In this document: positions 46,901-59,279 of the stretch, piece by piece
How positions within the stretch are numbered: position 1 is the first letter of the stretch
Layout: each line of letters begins with the position of its first letter
Assembly (NCBI RefSeq): GCF_018139145.2
Contig: NC_059482.1
Location: 22,281,332 to 22,345,331, forward strand
Length of the DNA stretch: 64,000 nucleotides
Reading direction: 5' to 3'
Source: Gymnogyps californianus
Taxonomy: Eukaryota; Chordata; Aves; Accipitriformes; Cathartidae
Translations under genes and position numbers: made by a program
Notes under the pieces: model-generated
What the model saw: only the letters and a program-made list of their open reading frames with translations
Database searches by the model: none
Told to the model about the DNA's origin: nothing

Positions 46901-49900
46901 CTCCACATCTTTCTTGATGGGCATCATCCCGGTGTTCTCCAGCTCCTGCGTGTGGGTCTCAGCATCTATGCTGGACATGGCACGCGCCAGCTTGGCGTGG
47001 GCGCTGGCCACTGGCCCGTCTGGAGCCCTGCCACGGAGCCAGGCACCCTCCTGCTCCTGGCTGCCACCTCCCTCGGCATCCATCTCCACCTCACCCTGGA
47101 CCAGGGGCGACGACTGGACCTCGGGGAAGACCTTCTCCCTCCCCGGCTCTGAGGAGCCCTTGGCGTAGAGCATGTCCAGCATAAACTTGGTGTCAGAGGA
47201 GATGGTGCTGCAGGAGTCGGTGGTGTCCAGCCGAGCCAGGCGAGACCCTGCAGGGAGAAGGGGAGAGGCTGGGACAGCCTGCTTAGAGGGGGCAGATGCT
47301 GCTGGGCTGCACATAGAGTTGGGGTCCTGCTCCCCAGTGGGGTGTGCTTGGATGCCGGCATTCGGAACGGGATGGGGAGGTACCATCCAGCTCCACCATG
47401 GCTCTGGGTATCACAGGCGTGGGCTGGGGGCAGAGGGGCCACTAACACCCACCCCAGGGACCCTGATGAGCCCAGAGCCGGGAACACACGCCCCGGCAGC
47501 ACCTACTTATGCTGGGTGGCTCCATCCCAGGCTCAGGGGTGCCACTCTCCCTGTCCCATGCGAGAGCGGTGGGATGCTCCAGCGCAGCATCGCCGAGGAC
47601 ATCGAGCCGTCCCTTGGCCATGGAAGAGATCTTCTCCTTCTGGGCTGCGGCCAGGTTCTCCAAGAAGCGAGCTCTGCGAGACAGGTTGGACATTGGCCAG
47701 GAGCAAGGCAGGGATGGGGACGACGGGCAAACCATGCCATGCCACACTGCAGAGCCAGCCCCGCAGCACAGAAACCCCCTGCACTGGCCACACCGCATCA
47801 GGGACCTGGAGGATTCAGCCTCTTCCAAGCCCTGCAGAGAGACAGGCGATGCCACCACAGCTCAGGGACAGGGAGGCCGCAGGCCCATGGGAGCCGAAGG
47901 CTTGTGCCGTCAGGGTGCCACTGTCACCTGTTGGTCCCAACGGACCTGGTGCTCGCTGCGACCCTCATCCAAAAGCTGCAAAACCCAGGAGGGTGCCTGG
48001 GCAGAGACTCGTGGGGACCCTCCTGCTCCTCATGCCCTGCGTGGCCGGAGCCCAGACGCCTCCAGCCGGGCGCTGACCCGAGGAAGCACACGCCTGGAGA
48101 CACACGCATGCCTCTACTTACTCAAACTTCCTCAAAATAGGCTTGTCCCCATGCAAGGAGGGGGCATCCTCCCGCCTGAGGGAAAACAGGGGTTAGCCCC
48201 CACTGCCGGCAGCCCCCCGGGGTTTGTGCCTCCTGCACGCACCCGCCTGGCAGCCCTCCAGCATGGGACCCTCGCCCTGCCATCACCCCATGGCCCTGGG
48301 GTTCATGGGGAGCCGGGAGAGCCCCAGCGAGTCCCCTCCTGCCCGGGCACTGCACGGCATTTGGTGCTGGCGAGACAGGGCACCGTCTCCCCCCACCAGA
48401 GCCACCCAGTTTGCCACCAGGATGGCGATGCCAGCCCCGGGGTGGGCTGTGCCACCCCCAGCAGGGACACCTCACCCCAGAAGTGTGGGGGGGGGAAAAT
48501 CAGAGGGTGCCATCACCCCGTGGGGGATGCTGGCGATGCAGGGAGCGGGCTGGGGTCCCGCAGGCAGGGCTCGGAGGGGAGAGGCGAGGGATGGGGGCAG
48601 CGAGGTGGGTGCGATGGGCAGCAAGTGGGGCAGGGCACTGCCCGCTCCCGCCGGAGCATCACGCCGGGAGGGAGCACACGCGTGCAGAGCCCAGGCACTT
48701 ACCAGACAGGGGCAGTTTGGTGCAGCCTGCAAAAGGAAAGATAGAAAGAGTGGGCAGAGGAGAGGGCAAGCGTGGGCAGAGAAGAGGAGTGAGGAGGAGC
48801 TGGAGCAGAGCTGTGCGCGCCCGAAGGATGCCCTGGAGCCCCTGGCTGGACCCTCTCAGATGCCCGCTCCCCCGTCACACTTCTCTCCAGCTCCGGTGCC
48901 TGCCCAGACCCTGTTTCTCCCAGGACAGGCACACCCCACGCTCCTGGGAGCCCCCACTGCTGCCCTGGGGGGACCCCCTCTGTACCCAGCCCCTCCTGGC
49001 TCCTTACTTGTAGATGCTGCGCTCGCCCGGGCCTGGGGGCTGCTCCTTCTCAGCCGGCGGGGAGGCCAGGGCCAGCCGCACGCTGGACGCGCTGTTGTAG
49101 ACGCTGCTGGGACAGGGTCTGGAAGAAGAGGTGACAGGGACTGAGAGCAGGTCCTGCGGGGCTGCCCTCCACCCCGGCACCGGGAATGGACCTGAATGCT
49201 GCTCATGCCGCATCCCGGCATCTTTGCCATCCTGGGAGCATCCCCGCCACCGGCCACCTCCAGCCGCACTTACTCTGCTGGGCTGCTCGGCACGGGGACA
49301 GCCGGGGTGTCCTCGGTGGGGGCTCCTTTGGGGTGCCAGGGGACCCCAGCAGTGGCTGGGCATCAGGGCCAGGCTCCGGGCAGCTGCCCTGGGATCGCCA
49401 CCCACGCCGGCCCTCCTCTGTCCTCCTCCGCTCCTTGCGCCCTCCCGGGGGTGGCTCCTCCACCCCATCCTCCAGCTTGAGAGCACTCTGCGGAAGGACC
49501 GGGGGGGCATGGCACCAGGCACGGCACCCCTGCCACCCCACGCACCCGCCCTCCCCGCTGCCACGGGACGTGGCACGTGGCCGGATCCCGCAGGAGCCCC
49601 GCTCACTTCGTAGAGCGTGAACTGCTGCTTCAAGTCGAGGTCGGTGCCCTTGCTGCCCAGGTACCGCTGCACCACCCGCTCCATGCCCTGCTGCTCCAGG
49701 CAGTCCGTCACGTCGTAGAAGGTGTCCTGGTCTGGGAGGGCTGCCAGCGTCTGAGCAGGACCAGAGGGACGCTGCTGGGACCGGTGTGACCCACGCCGAG
49801 CCCCGCCACCGTGGCACCGTGGCCATGCCCTCCCACCCCCCTGGACCTTGTTGATCAGTGTCATGGCGAACACCAGCAGCTCCGTGTCAGCCCCGTTGCG

Positions 49901-52900
49901 TTGCTCCAGGATGGCCATCAGGTTGGACCATGGGCACGTGCCTGAGAAAATCAACAGGCGAAGGTGACACGCGGGCCACGGGGGGGACACCGTCCCCCAG
50001 CGTGGACCTCGCGGGCAGCTGGGTCTGCACCCACCTCTCGCCCTGTCCACGGCGTTGACGGCGTGGATGAGGAGCAGGGCGTTGGGCTCCGTGTACTCCA
50101 CGAACACCAGCAGCAGCTTCAGCGCCATCTTCACCACCAGGCGAAACTGGGACAAGGGACGGCAGCTGGGACGGTGGCAGGGGGCTGCCAGCGTGATGCC
50201 GAGGCACTGCGGGGTGGCTGTGCCCACACCCCGGGGCTGAAGGCTTTGCTGTGGGGCCAGGGACCAGCCTGCAGCTGTGATGCTGATGGCCGAGGGGCAC
50301 CGGGAAGGGACCCAGAGCAGGACCCTCTCTTACTCAAGCTCTGTGCCTGGGAGCACGGTCACATCAGGACAGGGAGCTCTGGGGACCCTGGGTGATTTCC
50401 AGATGGGTGGGAGCAGGACCCAACACATCCAAAGGTACCAGGGCACCGAGCCCGAAGGCAGAGGGTGTGGTAAATCCCCCGAGGGACGGTGCAAGGGAAT
50501 AGCCACAGGCAGGGAAAGGGGGTGCAGTGGGGGGCACAGGCAGCCCCCCAAGAGCAGCAGGGGCTTACCGGGCTTCCCGACAGCGTGTACAGCCACTGGA
50601 TGGTTTCGTTATGGTTGATGACACCCTGCATCCCATCCACGAAGAGCATGATCTGGCTCAAGGCTGCAAGGCAGAGAGAGGGCAGGGTCACGGCGCGGCA
50701 GGCAGGGCTGCAGCAGGCAGGGGTAGGGCTTTCCCATCCCTGCGCAGCATCGCCACGCCAAGGGCAAGGTCTGGCAGCTGCCTGCAAGGTAGCCCAGGCA
50801 AACTTGCTGGCTTGCCCCCACTGAATGCCAGCCTTCCTCCCCGGGGATGAGAGGTACCCTGTACCCAAACACCAACCCCGGAGGATGTAATTCTGGTAGT
50901 TCTGGTCGGCCTCTGCCCCGACTTTGATCAGGCACGTCAGCCCATCCAGGTTCACGAACTCCGGCACCAGGTCCTTGTCCTCCTGCGGGGCAAAGGCCAG
51001 GCGTTACCGCAGCGTGGGGAGGCAGGGGCGGGCAGGCAGCCCCCGGGGGAGCCCCCCCCAAGCCCCCAACCGCACCGCCATCACCGTACCTGAAAGAGCT
51101 GCTTGAGGGAGAAGAGGGATCGCCGCAGCTCCGGCCCCTGCGAGTTGTACAGCTTCTCTGGAAGGAAAGGAGAGATGCGGTGTGATGGCCTGGCGTGCAG
51201 GACCTCGCTGCTGAACCGAGGCTCCAAAATGCTGCCGGCTGCCTGGGAAGGCCCTGCACCCTGACTCAACCCCTGTGCCATCACCCCAGGAGGCCGGCAC
51301 TGCCTGGCTGTTGGACACGCAGGGTGGAAGCAGCTGCAGCTCCACAACTACTTATTTCAGCCCTGCCACCTTCCTCTTTCCTTTTTTTGCTTTTTTTTTT
51401 TTTATGCCCAGCAATGACATAAATATCCCCTCTGGTTTCCTGTGCAGAACCGAAACAGGAACACGGGCAGCAGGCAGAGCTACTTTTAGCCGTCCCTCCC
51501 CAGGCACAGCCCTGGCACGGTCCCGGAGCCCCCAGCAGTCCCGCGGCTTGGGAAGAGCAGCCGGATGGGGATGGGAAGGATGGCAGTGTGACACCGGCTG
51601 CTCGGGGACAATAGGACGGTCACCGGGCTGGAGGCTGGACGGAGACTACGTGCTCGTGGGGACGGTGCCTGTGGGCAGGAGCCAGCACGGAGCAGCCGGG
51701 GCAATGGGAAGCCGGAAAGCCCTGCTCCAAAGAGCGGAGACCAAAGGCATCAGGAGCCAGCGCTTCCTGCATCCAAAAATCAAGTTATATGAGCATCCCA
51801 AGTTATTTGGGTCAGCTTTAGAGCTGTTACAAGCCAAAAGCAAGCTGTCCAAGGAGCCCTCCAGACATGCTGACGAGGGCTCTGTAAAACATGAGGTCCC
51901 AGCAGCCTCCTCCGCTTGCTTATCAGCTTGTCAGAGCAGCCGAGAGGGAAAGCAGAGCAGCCTGGGGCTCAGCTGGAGCCTGGGAACCACCGGCAAAGAG
52001 CACGACCCCGACCCTGGCCTTCCTGCCCCTTCCCACATCACTCGGCTGCAGCCCTGCACGGCCAGCTGATGCCCAGCCGGCATTGCTCTGCTCAGCGCAT
52101 GTTTTCCCCCCTGCTAAGGAGAAAAAAGCCTTGAGACTCCCCAACATTTTGCAGGACCTCCGAGCAGGCTGCCCGAAGCTGCGGCAGCGCTTTCTGCTGC
52201 GCTCGAGCTATTTGTTTGTGTCCTGCAAAGCTATGTTTAGAGCTTGCCTGAATGACCCAGAATATCTGCAGCGGGCAGTGGGTTCCCAGCCGAAGAGGCA
52301 AAAGTCCTGATCTCTGAGGATGGAGGGGATTAATCCAGCGGGTCCCCACCGGCCTCATGGGGACCATGTCCCCTGCATCTTTGGGAGCGGTTATGGGGCG
52401 GGAGCAGCCCTGGGCTGTATCGCTCCCTCCCTCCATCCCCAAAAGCCCAGCCAAAACTCACTGCAGAGGCCAAACCCCCGCCATCCAGGGGGGCCGAGCC
52501 GCTGGACCCGCACCAGTCTGGAGGAGGGAGCAGCCCCGACTCACCAATGATGGCATGGACTCGGACTGAGAGCTGCGTGCGCAGGATCAGGGTCGGCCGT
52601 CTCCCCTTCCTAGGGTGGGGGGAAACTCTGCATGAGCGCCTGCAGCGGGACCACCATTGCCCCTCGCCCGCGGCCCCCGGCACTCACACGCACGTGGGGT
52701 CCCCACGTCCCGTCCCCAGAGGGCTTGGGCACCCCACGTGCCTCACCTGACCTCCTCGTAGAAACCCTCCAGGTCATCCTTCTGCTCCAGCAGGGACAAG
52801 TCGAGGTCCAGGTAGTGTCCGGAGGGTGAGACCTGCAGCGTGCAGTCCTCCAGCTGGGAATGCAAACAGCCTGGCTCAGCCCCCGTGCCCACCACATCCC

Positions 52901-55900
52901 TCCCAGCTCCCGGAGGATGAAGCAGCCCTGGGTCACCCTCCCACCCGCACCGAACCCACCAGGCAGCCACATCCCGGAGCAGGGTGGCAGGTCCCACCCT
53001 GTCCCCAAGCACTGGCCCCGTGAGGAGATGCCCCGGCCCCCTCCGCCCCAGCCCGGTGGCAGACTGAGGAAGAAACATGGAGCCCCAGGCTGGGAAAAGG
53101 CAGAGCGAGGGCAGCCCTGCTACCGCCGGGCTCCTTGGCAATCTCTTGGACGGGAGCCACGGGGAGAGGCTGATCCACTCCCTGGGGCTCCCCTTAGTCA
53201 GCTGGGGTGTGACCGGGGCACGATCCGTCACCTCTCAGGGCTAGCGCCTTCGCCTGGGCAGATGAATCGCCTCTGTCTGTGGGGACTGGGTCTGCGGGAA
53301 CTGCCAAGGCACCCAGCCCGGCCAGGGACACCCCAAACCAGGGCAAATCCCACAGGGATGTCCCCCAGCTGACGCAGCCTCTGGCTCAGCCCGCAGCCAC
53401 GTGGCATCTTCCAGTGGGATGGGGAAAAGCACAGCCCGAAGCAAGGCGGGGGCGAGGGCATCTCACCCAGAAGTCCACGTACAGCACCCACGGTGCACCC
53501 CAGCCAGTGGGCACAGCACCCACAAAGCCCCTGAGCCACCCAGCAGCACCCCACACAGCACCCAGGCAGGTCTCCTGGGTGGGCTCCCGATGGGACAGGG
53601 CAATTTGCCCTCAAGGCATGAGTAGAGGCAGAGGGAGGGCAGTGCCTGCCTGCTCGTGCCAGCACCCCTGCCACCCCAGCACCTCTGGTCCCGTTCCTAA
53701 AGTGTTTGCAACCCCCCCTCTCCTAGCTCACCCCACCTCCGAGGAACTGATGCTCCTTGCCAAATCTGCACAGCACTGCTGCGTAACCACCTGGGGAGCT
53801 GAGGACCGGGGATAAAACCCTATTATTGTGTTTTATATAAAACCCTGCCCTGGCCACCCTCGGGCAGGCTGGCAACCCACAGCAACGCTGGGTACGGCTC
53901 CTGCATCTCACTGGGGTTGCTTTCCATGAAAGCTCCATCTCCTCGAGTCACAAGATCGTGCAACAGCTCGCACATATGACTTCACCGTGAGCGTGACGTT
54001 AAAACCAGAGGGCAAAGAAAAAAATGCCGCATGCATTAAAATAATTAATGACCCTGACTAAGCCTTGGGATAAGAGGCAATTTGGCAGGGCACTGCTGTT
54101 GGGTTGGACGCAGTTGTTATGTTGTTAGTGTCCTGCTCCACCTCCCGCTGTTGCTGGCCACACCAGCCGGCCATGGCAACGTGCACCAAACACAGGCTGC
54201 TGGCACCGGGCAAGCGCTCCTGGCTGCCAGCTCTGCCTCTGCGGTGGGTGCCGTTAACGCTGACCCCACGCAGGGTTTGCTTGCTGGGGAAAGCTTCAGT
54301 TCCTCAACAGGGACAGGCTCCCCTGGGCATCCCCACATCCTCCTGGGTGTCCCTGTATCCGCCCAAGCATGGGAGACCCCTCCTGCATCCTCTTGGGCAT
54401 CCCTGCATCTGCCCAGGGAATGGGAGACCCCTCCTGCATCCTCTCGGGCATCCCTGCATCTGCCCAGGGAACGGGAGACCCCTCCTGCATCCTCTCGGGC
54501 GTCCCCTCGGGCATCCCCGCGTCTGCCCAGGCATCCTTGCATCCTCCTGAGCACTCAAACACAGCAAAGAACAACTCACAGCTCCAGCACAAAAGCTTTG
54601 CCTTCTCTGGGCTGCCAGAGCCCCGGCAAGCCGGAGTTAACATCCCCAGCTCCTACCAAGGGCCGGTGATACATCCCAGCTGGCGGGGGAAGCCAAGCCC
54701 CTGGGACTCGACCCCGCGTGTTTCCCGTGTGAGCTTGGCAGCGCTCCCCACGAGGGATGCTCCGAGCACTGGGCCCGGGTTTGGCTGCGACCCCCCTGGC
54801 GAGCACCAGCCCCCCGGGATGGAGACAGGTCGTCCCAGGCTCGCGTTGCCCTGCCAAAAATCCCGGGGCGGCACTTCCGCGCCAGGGAGCACCGACTGCC
54901 CCAGGGCCGGGGTTACTCTGGTTATTCGGATGAGGGGTTTACACCATGCAGGATCTGAGCCGGGATCTCGGGGCTGTGCTGCTGGGGATGGCACGTTGGG
55001 GTCACGGGGTACTGACAGCTCCCAGCGCGGGGTGGCTGCGATCCATCCGCCTCCCGCCTGTAAAACCATCTTAAAAATGAGCTGGGCTTCGAGGGTCATG
55101 GGGACTTGCAGGCAAAGCGGAGCTGGGGGAGGAGAGCATCCCACGCTCACACCTCCAGCCCGCGGCTCCTGGGAGCCCCAGCCACCCCGCAGCAGCACTG
55201 ATGTCCTTCATCCACTGCATGGGGACGTTTTGGGGTCTTGCTGAGGACAAGATGCTGGTGCCAGCCCCGGTGGGGGACACGGACCCCATGGCCTGGCCCA
55301 GAGAGGGTTTCCCTGCCTGTGTTAAAAAACCCCCCACTACCTACCCTGATGCCTCAAACCTGAGACACGGGGAAGGTGGAAACACACGGATCCTACCAAC
55401 ATCCAGCAGCTGTGGCTGGCTTTGAAGCTCAGCAAGGACACACATGCCAGGCAAGTGAGTCCCCAGGGAAAGCCGGCTCCCCCCGGAGTGGGACTGTGAT
55501 GGAGATATCTCCACCTCCGAGATGGAGACATCCTCCACCCACAGCTGAACTCACGCCACCCACCACGGCATTACATCTTCCTGCTCACCCCTATCACGGC
55601 ATCCCCACACAGGAGGATGCTCCAAGGCCGGGCAGTGAATATCCTCTTTATCTGCCAGCAGCGGAAACACTTTCCCCCCCCCCAACACTTTTTTTTTTTT
55701 GCAGTAACCACAATTTCCCAACGTCACTGTGGCTATTCTATGGGGAAATTACAGAAAAAAATATATTATTTGCTCCAGCTGAGGCAAAGCTCGAGGCAGC
55801 AGTTAAACACAAGGCACCAGCGGGTCAGAAACGCCCGGCATCACAAGCCTCTGCCCGCTCTCCCAAAACACACAGGGATTGATGGTTTATAGAGCTACAC

Positions 55901-58900
55901 CGCAGGAGCAACCCCAGCCGGCAACCAAGCACATTCACCGCGATTCGGTTTCAGGGCTAAGAGGGGTGTTTATTGCCAGGGCCCTCGGTCACTGCCTCCT
56001 GCCCGCTCCTCCCTGACGGATGGCAGCAAGTGGACGGGAGCGCTGCCATTGCCTTATCATGGGAGGGGAAAAAAAATACCCAGGGCAGGAGGGATCTCTG
56101 GAGGTCACCCAGAGTTGGCCCAGAACTGCACACTCGCTCGCGCATGTCCCTCTCGAAGCTCCTCCAGCCAGGCTTGTTGCTCATTAACAGATCCCTCGTT
56201 TCTCATCAGCAGCGGGAGGACCCCAGTCCTGGCGAGCAGCCGGTGTCCCGGCAAAGCCATGACATGAACGCCTGGCCGCAGCTCCTGTCCCAGGACCCAC
56301 GCGAGGAACCATGCCGAGAGCCGGGGAGCGCCGGAGGCTGCTGAGCGCTGACACTCGGCTCTAAGCATTCGGCAAAAGGCAGACGGCAGAGTTTCAAAGC
56401 GGTTAAGCCGGGGGGGATGGCAGCACTGCCAACGACGCTGCCTTCATGCCTGCCAGAGGTTAAGCAGGCAGAGACCCTCAGTGAAGCCCGCCTCGAGCCG
56501 GTTAGGAAACAGAGGACAAGCAGGGCTGGTGGGACAGGGCTTGTGCACTTCACGCGTGCACCAAGGTCGCCCCAGCAGCTCTCCTCTATCAAGCCCGAGA
56601 GCTCGCAGCGAGCTTACGGCACCGAGGCCAGCGAGCTGTTTGCTCTTCCCCAGGTTTCCGGGGGAGGAAGGGAAAAGCAAAGCTTCAGCCCGTTGGGTTT
56701 TGCAATTGTTTGGAAAAATCCCTAGATTCAGAGGTGAGATAGTGCCGGGGGCAAGGGAGCGCAGTGGCCTTGGGGGACCGAAGGGACAGCCAAAAAAAAT
56801 CTGCCCTGCCAAAACCTGCCTGCGGAGGTTCAGAAAAGCCCCACGCCCAGCACGAGCATCACCCAAGGGTACTAGAAAAATGCTGGAAAGGAGGAGAAGA
56901 TAGTATCGGCCTGGAGCTGAACAATGCGGCAGCGGCAAACAAAGCGGGAAGGTATTTTCAAGCACAAACACGCTTTCCGGAAAGCATGAAAAAGTCATCA
57001 GCGGCGGGTCACGTTCGGGGAGAGGAAGCACCGAGGGTGTCATGGGGCAGGACAGGCTGTTCAAGGCAGTGATGCCGGCACCAGAAACCTCCTGCTCATC
57101 ATCTGTAGGCTGTTCCCAGCTCAGGGAGCAGCTTTGCTGTGCCCAAGGAGGGCAAGACCCGGCTGGTCCCCCACGGCAGCTCATCCCCTGGGTGCCTGCG
57201 GTTCGGTCCTCCTCCAACGATACAGGGACCCCCAGCCCAGCTCCCTCCCGGCCGTGCATCCTCCTCCCGGTGCTTTGCAGCTCTGGGCACACTGCTTAGC
57301 AGGACAAGCCTGGCACCGGGCATCCCCAGCTGAATTTTTTTACAGCCTGTTCCTTGGGAAAAATCCGACTGCTCATTTACTAATTTTAGGGCAGCGAGTA
57401 ATGGAGCTGAGCGCTACCTGGCACAAAGGGCACCAAGGGAGGTTTCGGCTGGTCATGCCAGGGTGACAACGTCTGCGTGGGTCCGGGGTGCCAGCTCTGA
57501 ATTTGGACTGAACCAGGTGGTTCAAAGACCGACCTCGCTCCGCAGGGTGTAAATCCCACTGCGGGAGGCTCCCGATGAAGACATCGGCTCATGCAAATGC
57601 CAGCCAGCATCCCAGCTTGTCAGGCTGGGACGTACCGCAGCCCTCGCTGGCTCAGAAAGCTCCGTGTAATAAAGGCAGCATGGTTTATAACCTATATAAC
57701 CTATATAAACCAGGAATCTGGTTTATAAGCCCAGAGCAGGGTCCTAGCCGCTTGCCTGCGATTTTACCAAGGATCATGGGGTGATGCAGGGAAACTACAG
57801 AAAAAACATCCAGAGCTTGGCTTAGGCAGAGAACAGAGCCTGAAATCCCAGGATCAACATGCCTCTGCCGGGCACAGGACCTCCTTGCAATGCTCCTGCC
57901 CTTGGGAACGCTGCATCCAGCCCCCCCATGCCACCACGGCAGCACCCCGGGCTGGCGATCCCGTTACAGCCAGCTCCTGCCCGGGGAAGGGAACGCACGC
58001 CTGAAATTTGAGTTTGCCTCATTCGTCATGTCTCGGGGCTGTTTGTTCCCAAACAAACTCTGTTTAGTCACCGCCTAAAAATCCCATGATGGCGACGACA
58101 CGGGACGCTGCTGCTTTGCTCCAAGAAAAATGAAAAGGGGGATAAAAGGGAGTTTTTTTGGTGCAGGCAAAGGTCTCACAGCAATCCCCTCTCCCCTGGC
58201 AGGCCAGCAAGCTTGGTGCCAGGCACACCGAGCCGATTTCCCCCTCCTGCTGCCCCCATCTCTCCTGTCCGGCTCCGGGCAGGGCACACTCCCTCTGCCT
58301 GCCTCGGTTCCTGCCTCCCTTGCCTGCACTCCTGCAAGACAGAGATGCTCAGCCATTGCCAAAGCTCTGCTGGGTCCCACGTTCGTAAGGAGGAGAACAA
58401 GCCCGTCCCCATCCTGTAAAGGACGCTCTGAAAGCACCACGCCAACAGATGATACCCAGGAGGGAGGGTCCCCCGTCTCCTCCGCTCCCCAGCCCCTCTT
58501 TCCCAGCCTGGATCAGGCCTGAGGACATGCAAGCAAGACACGGCGCCTCGCTTCAGCTTCAGCCTCCTGCCTTCCTCCCGGCCGGAGGAAATTGCTCAGC
58601 ACGAATTTCCGTGCCGCTCTCCGGAGGGGCGAGGGGCTGGTGGCCCTCCGGCTCCGCTGTCACCTCCCCAAGGCCCACGTGCTGCAGCAAGCGGGGACGC
58701 TGGTCGGGTCTCCGGTGTTAGGGAGCCGGAGCGCTCCCGTCGAGGCTCAGCTCCGCTCCCGGTAGCCGGCGTGGAAAGGCGATGCTGGGGTGGGAGCGTG
58801 CTGCCTGGCTCAGCCCCGACGACACGGGGATGGACGTCTGCCCTCGTCCTGCTTCCCCCTGCCCGGGTTCCTGCCTGCTCTGAGCAAGCACATCCTCTTC

Positions 58901-59279
58901 CTCCCCGCCGACTCATCCGGGGCCGGCCGAGAACTGGCATCTCCCACAGGGGCTCACGGATTCCGCCGTGACTCACACCGGGAGCGCTGCCCGGGCTCCG
59001 GCGGGGACACACCGCCCCGTCCCTCTCCTCCCCGCTCCTTCCTAGCCGACAATCCCCCCCGCCAGCCCTGCCCGGTGCCTGCCCCGCCCGCCCCCGGCTC
59101 CCCCTCACCGGCAGCGGGGCCCCGAGCAGGCGGTGCAAGGCGGGCAGCTGCGCCCCCAGGGCCAGCGCCTCCGCCACGGCGTAAACCGGAGCTCGCCGCG
59201 GCTCCGGGAAGCTGCTGCAGCCGAAGGGGTCCGCGTCCTCCAGGTACTGCAGCCGGCACGGCACCGCCGCCTCCGCCAT
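43262..59279 (-). CDS. FHOD1: Formin FHOD1 (FH1/FH2 domain-containing protein 1), complete
   Basis: Diaphanous-related-type formin that caps and bundles actin filaments and works with Rac and ROCK in stress fibres. Coding exons, 5' to 3': 59109-59279, 52747-52853, 52545-52609, 51090-51157, 50877-50982, 50569-50663, 50035-50146, 49847-49941, 49607-49750, 49274-49487, 49008-49140, 48703-48726, 48122-48175, 47507-47673, 46358-47247, 45912-46064, 45578-45760, 45189-45308, 44818-44979, 44527-44717, 44254-44446, 44021-44174, 43759-43935, 43262-43344. They sum to 3861 nt, 1286 codons plus stop, against 1164 residues in human. The start (Kozak GCTGCCATGG) gives [20 protein letters not shown], matching the family N-terminus. 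Order of parts: N-terminal GTPase-binding-like domain, armadillo FH3, linker, FH1, FH2, autoregulatory tail. It is divergent from SLC9A5. Two exon choices are less certain: the acceptor of exon 11 and the weak donor of exon 8. Confidence 0.95.
43555..43755. repeat. Minisatellite in FHOD1 intron 23
   Basis: Degenerate tandem copies of ACAGAGATGGGACAGGGACA and shorter versions (14-34 bp steps) fill about 200 bp. The array ends within a few bases of the exon 23 donor at 43758, so array length could affect splicing of that exon. Confidence 0.85.
44254..46360 (-). other. FHOD1: FHOD1 FH2 domain exons 16-21
   Basis: Residues about 816-1149 complete the doughnut-shaped FH2 dimer that caps the barbed end. 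The key actin-contact segment is intact: [13 protein letters not shown] with the conserved isoleucine. Other family marks are [50 protein letters not shown] and [19 protein letters not shown]. No missing residue is seen. The introns here are short (80-350 nt) with canonical sites and hold nothing else. Confidence 0.93.
46358..47247 (-). other. FHOD1: FHOD1 exon 15 (890 nt): linker, FH1 proline domain, start of FH2
   Basis: The largest exon, residues about 519-815. It begins with a Ser/Thr-rich linker ([17 protein letters not shown]), then an acidic segment ([17 protein letters not shown]) conserved in FHODs. The FH1 follows (about 691-745, DNA 46570-46738): four PPPP blocks separated by VPGC. 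The FH2 starts with [11 protein letters not shown], then ATLWASLQ and [11 protein letters not shown]. Profilin-actin binds FH1 and is delivered to FH2. The VPGC repeats look like recent tandem duplication of a 36-45 bp unit. Confidence 0.9.
48122..48726 (-). other. FHOD1: FHOD1 cassette-like exons 12 (24 nt) and 13 (54 nt)
   Basis: Exon 12 (48703-48726) has acceptor TTTTGCAG and donor GTAAGTG and encodes LHQTAPV between split K and W codons. Exon 13 (48122-48175) has acceptor CCTCAG and donor GTAAGTAG and encodes [17 protein letters not shown]. Both start after codon position 2 and are multiples of three. Either or both can therefore be skipped without a frameshift; skipping both joins RSIYK directly to ARFLENL, the arrangement of the common human protein. 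Strong splice sites and preserved frame suggest genuine alternative exons. I have no transcript evidence. Confidence 0.75.
52854..59108 (-). other. FHOD1 intron 1 (6.3 kb)
   Basis: Donor GTGAGG next to 59109 and acceptor TTCCCAG next to 52853. It holds a 51-bp minisatellite (54305-54545). It also has short low-complexity tracts (for example poly-C/poly-T at 55673-55700) and a small direct repeat CCTATATAA near 57685. No exon or other gene recognised. Confidence 0.75.
54305..54545. repeat. Minisatellite, 51-bp unit, about 4.5 copies
   Basis: The marker GGGAGACCCCTCCTGCATCC recurs at 54371, 54422 and 54473, exactly 51 bp apart, with partial copies on both sides. Copies differ at only a few sites (for example TCTTGGG/TCTCGGG), so the expansion is fairly recent. 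Non-coding, inside FHOD1 intron 1. Confidence 0.9.

Larger units (their letters stand above)
49607..59279 (-). other. FHOD1: FHOD1 exons 1-9: GTPase-binding-like and FH3 (armadillo) domains
   Basis: Exons 1-3 encode residues 1-114, including [22 protein letters not shown] and [18 protein letters not shown], the ubiquitin-like GBD of FHOD proteins. Exons 3-9 encode about 115-321, including [56 protein letters not shown] and [15 protein letters not shown]. This is the armadillo-repeat region that binds the C-terminal tail to hold the protein inactive. Nearly every segment aligns with human FHOD1 without gaps. Exon 8 ends AAG before a poor donor (GTCCAG). Confidence 0.9.
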
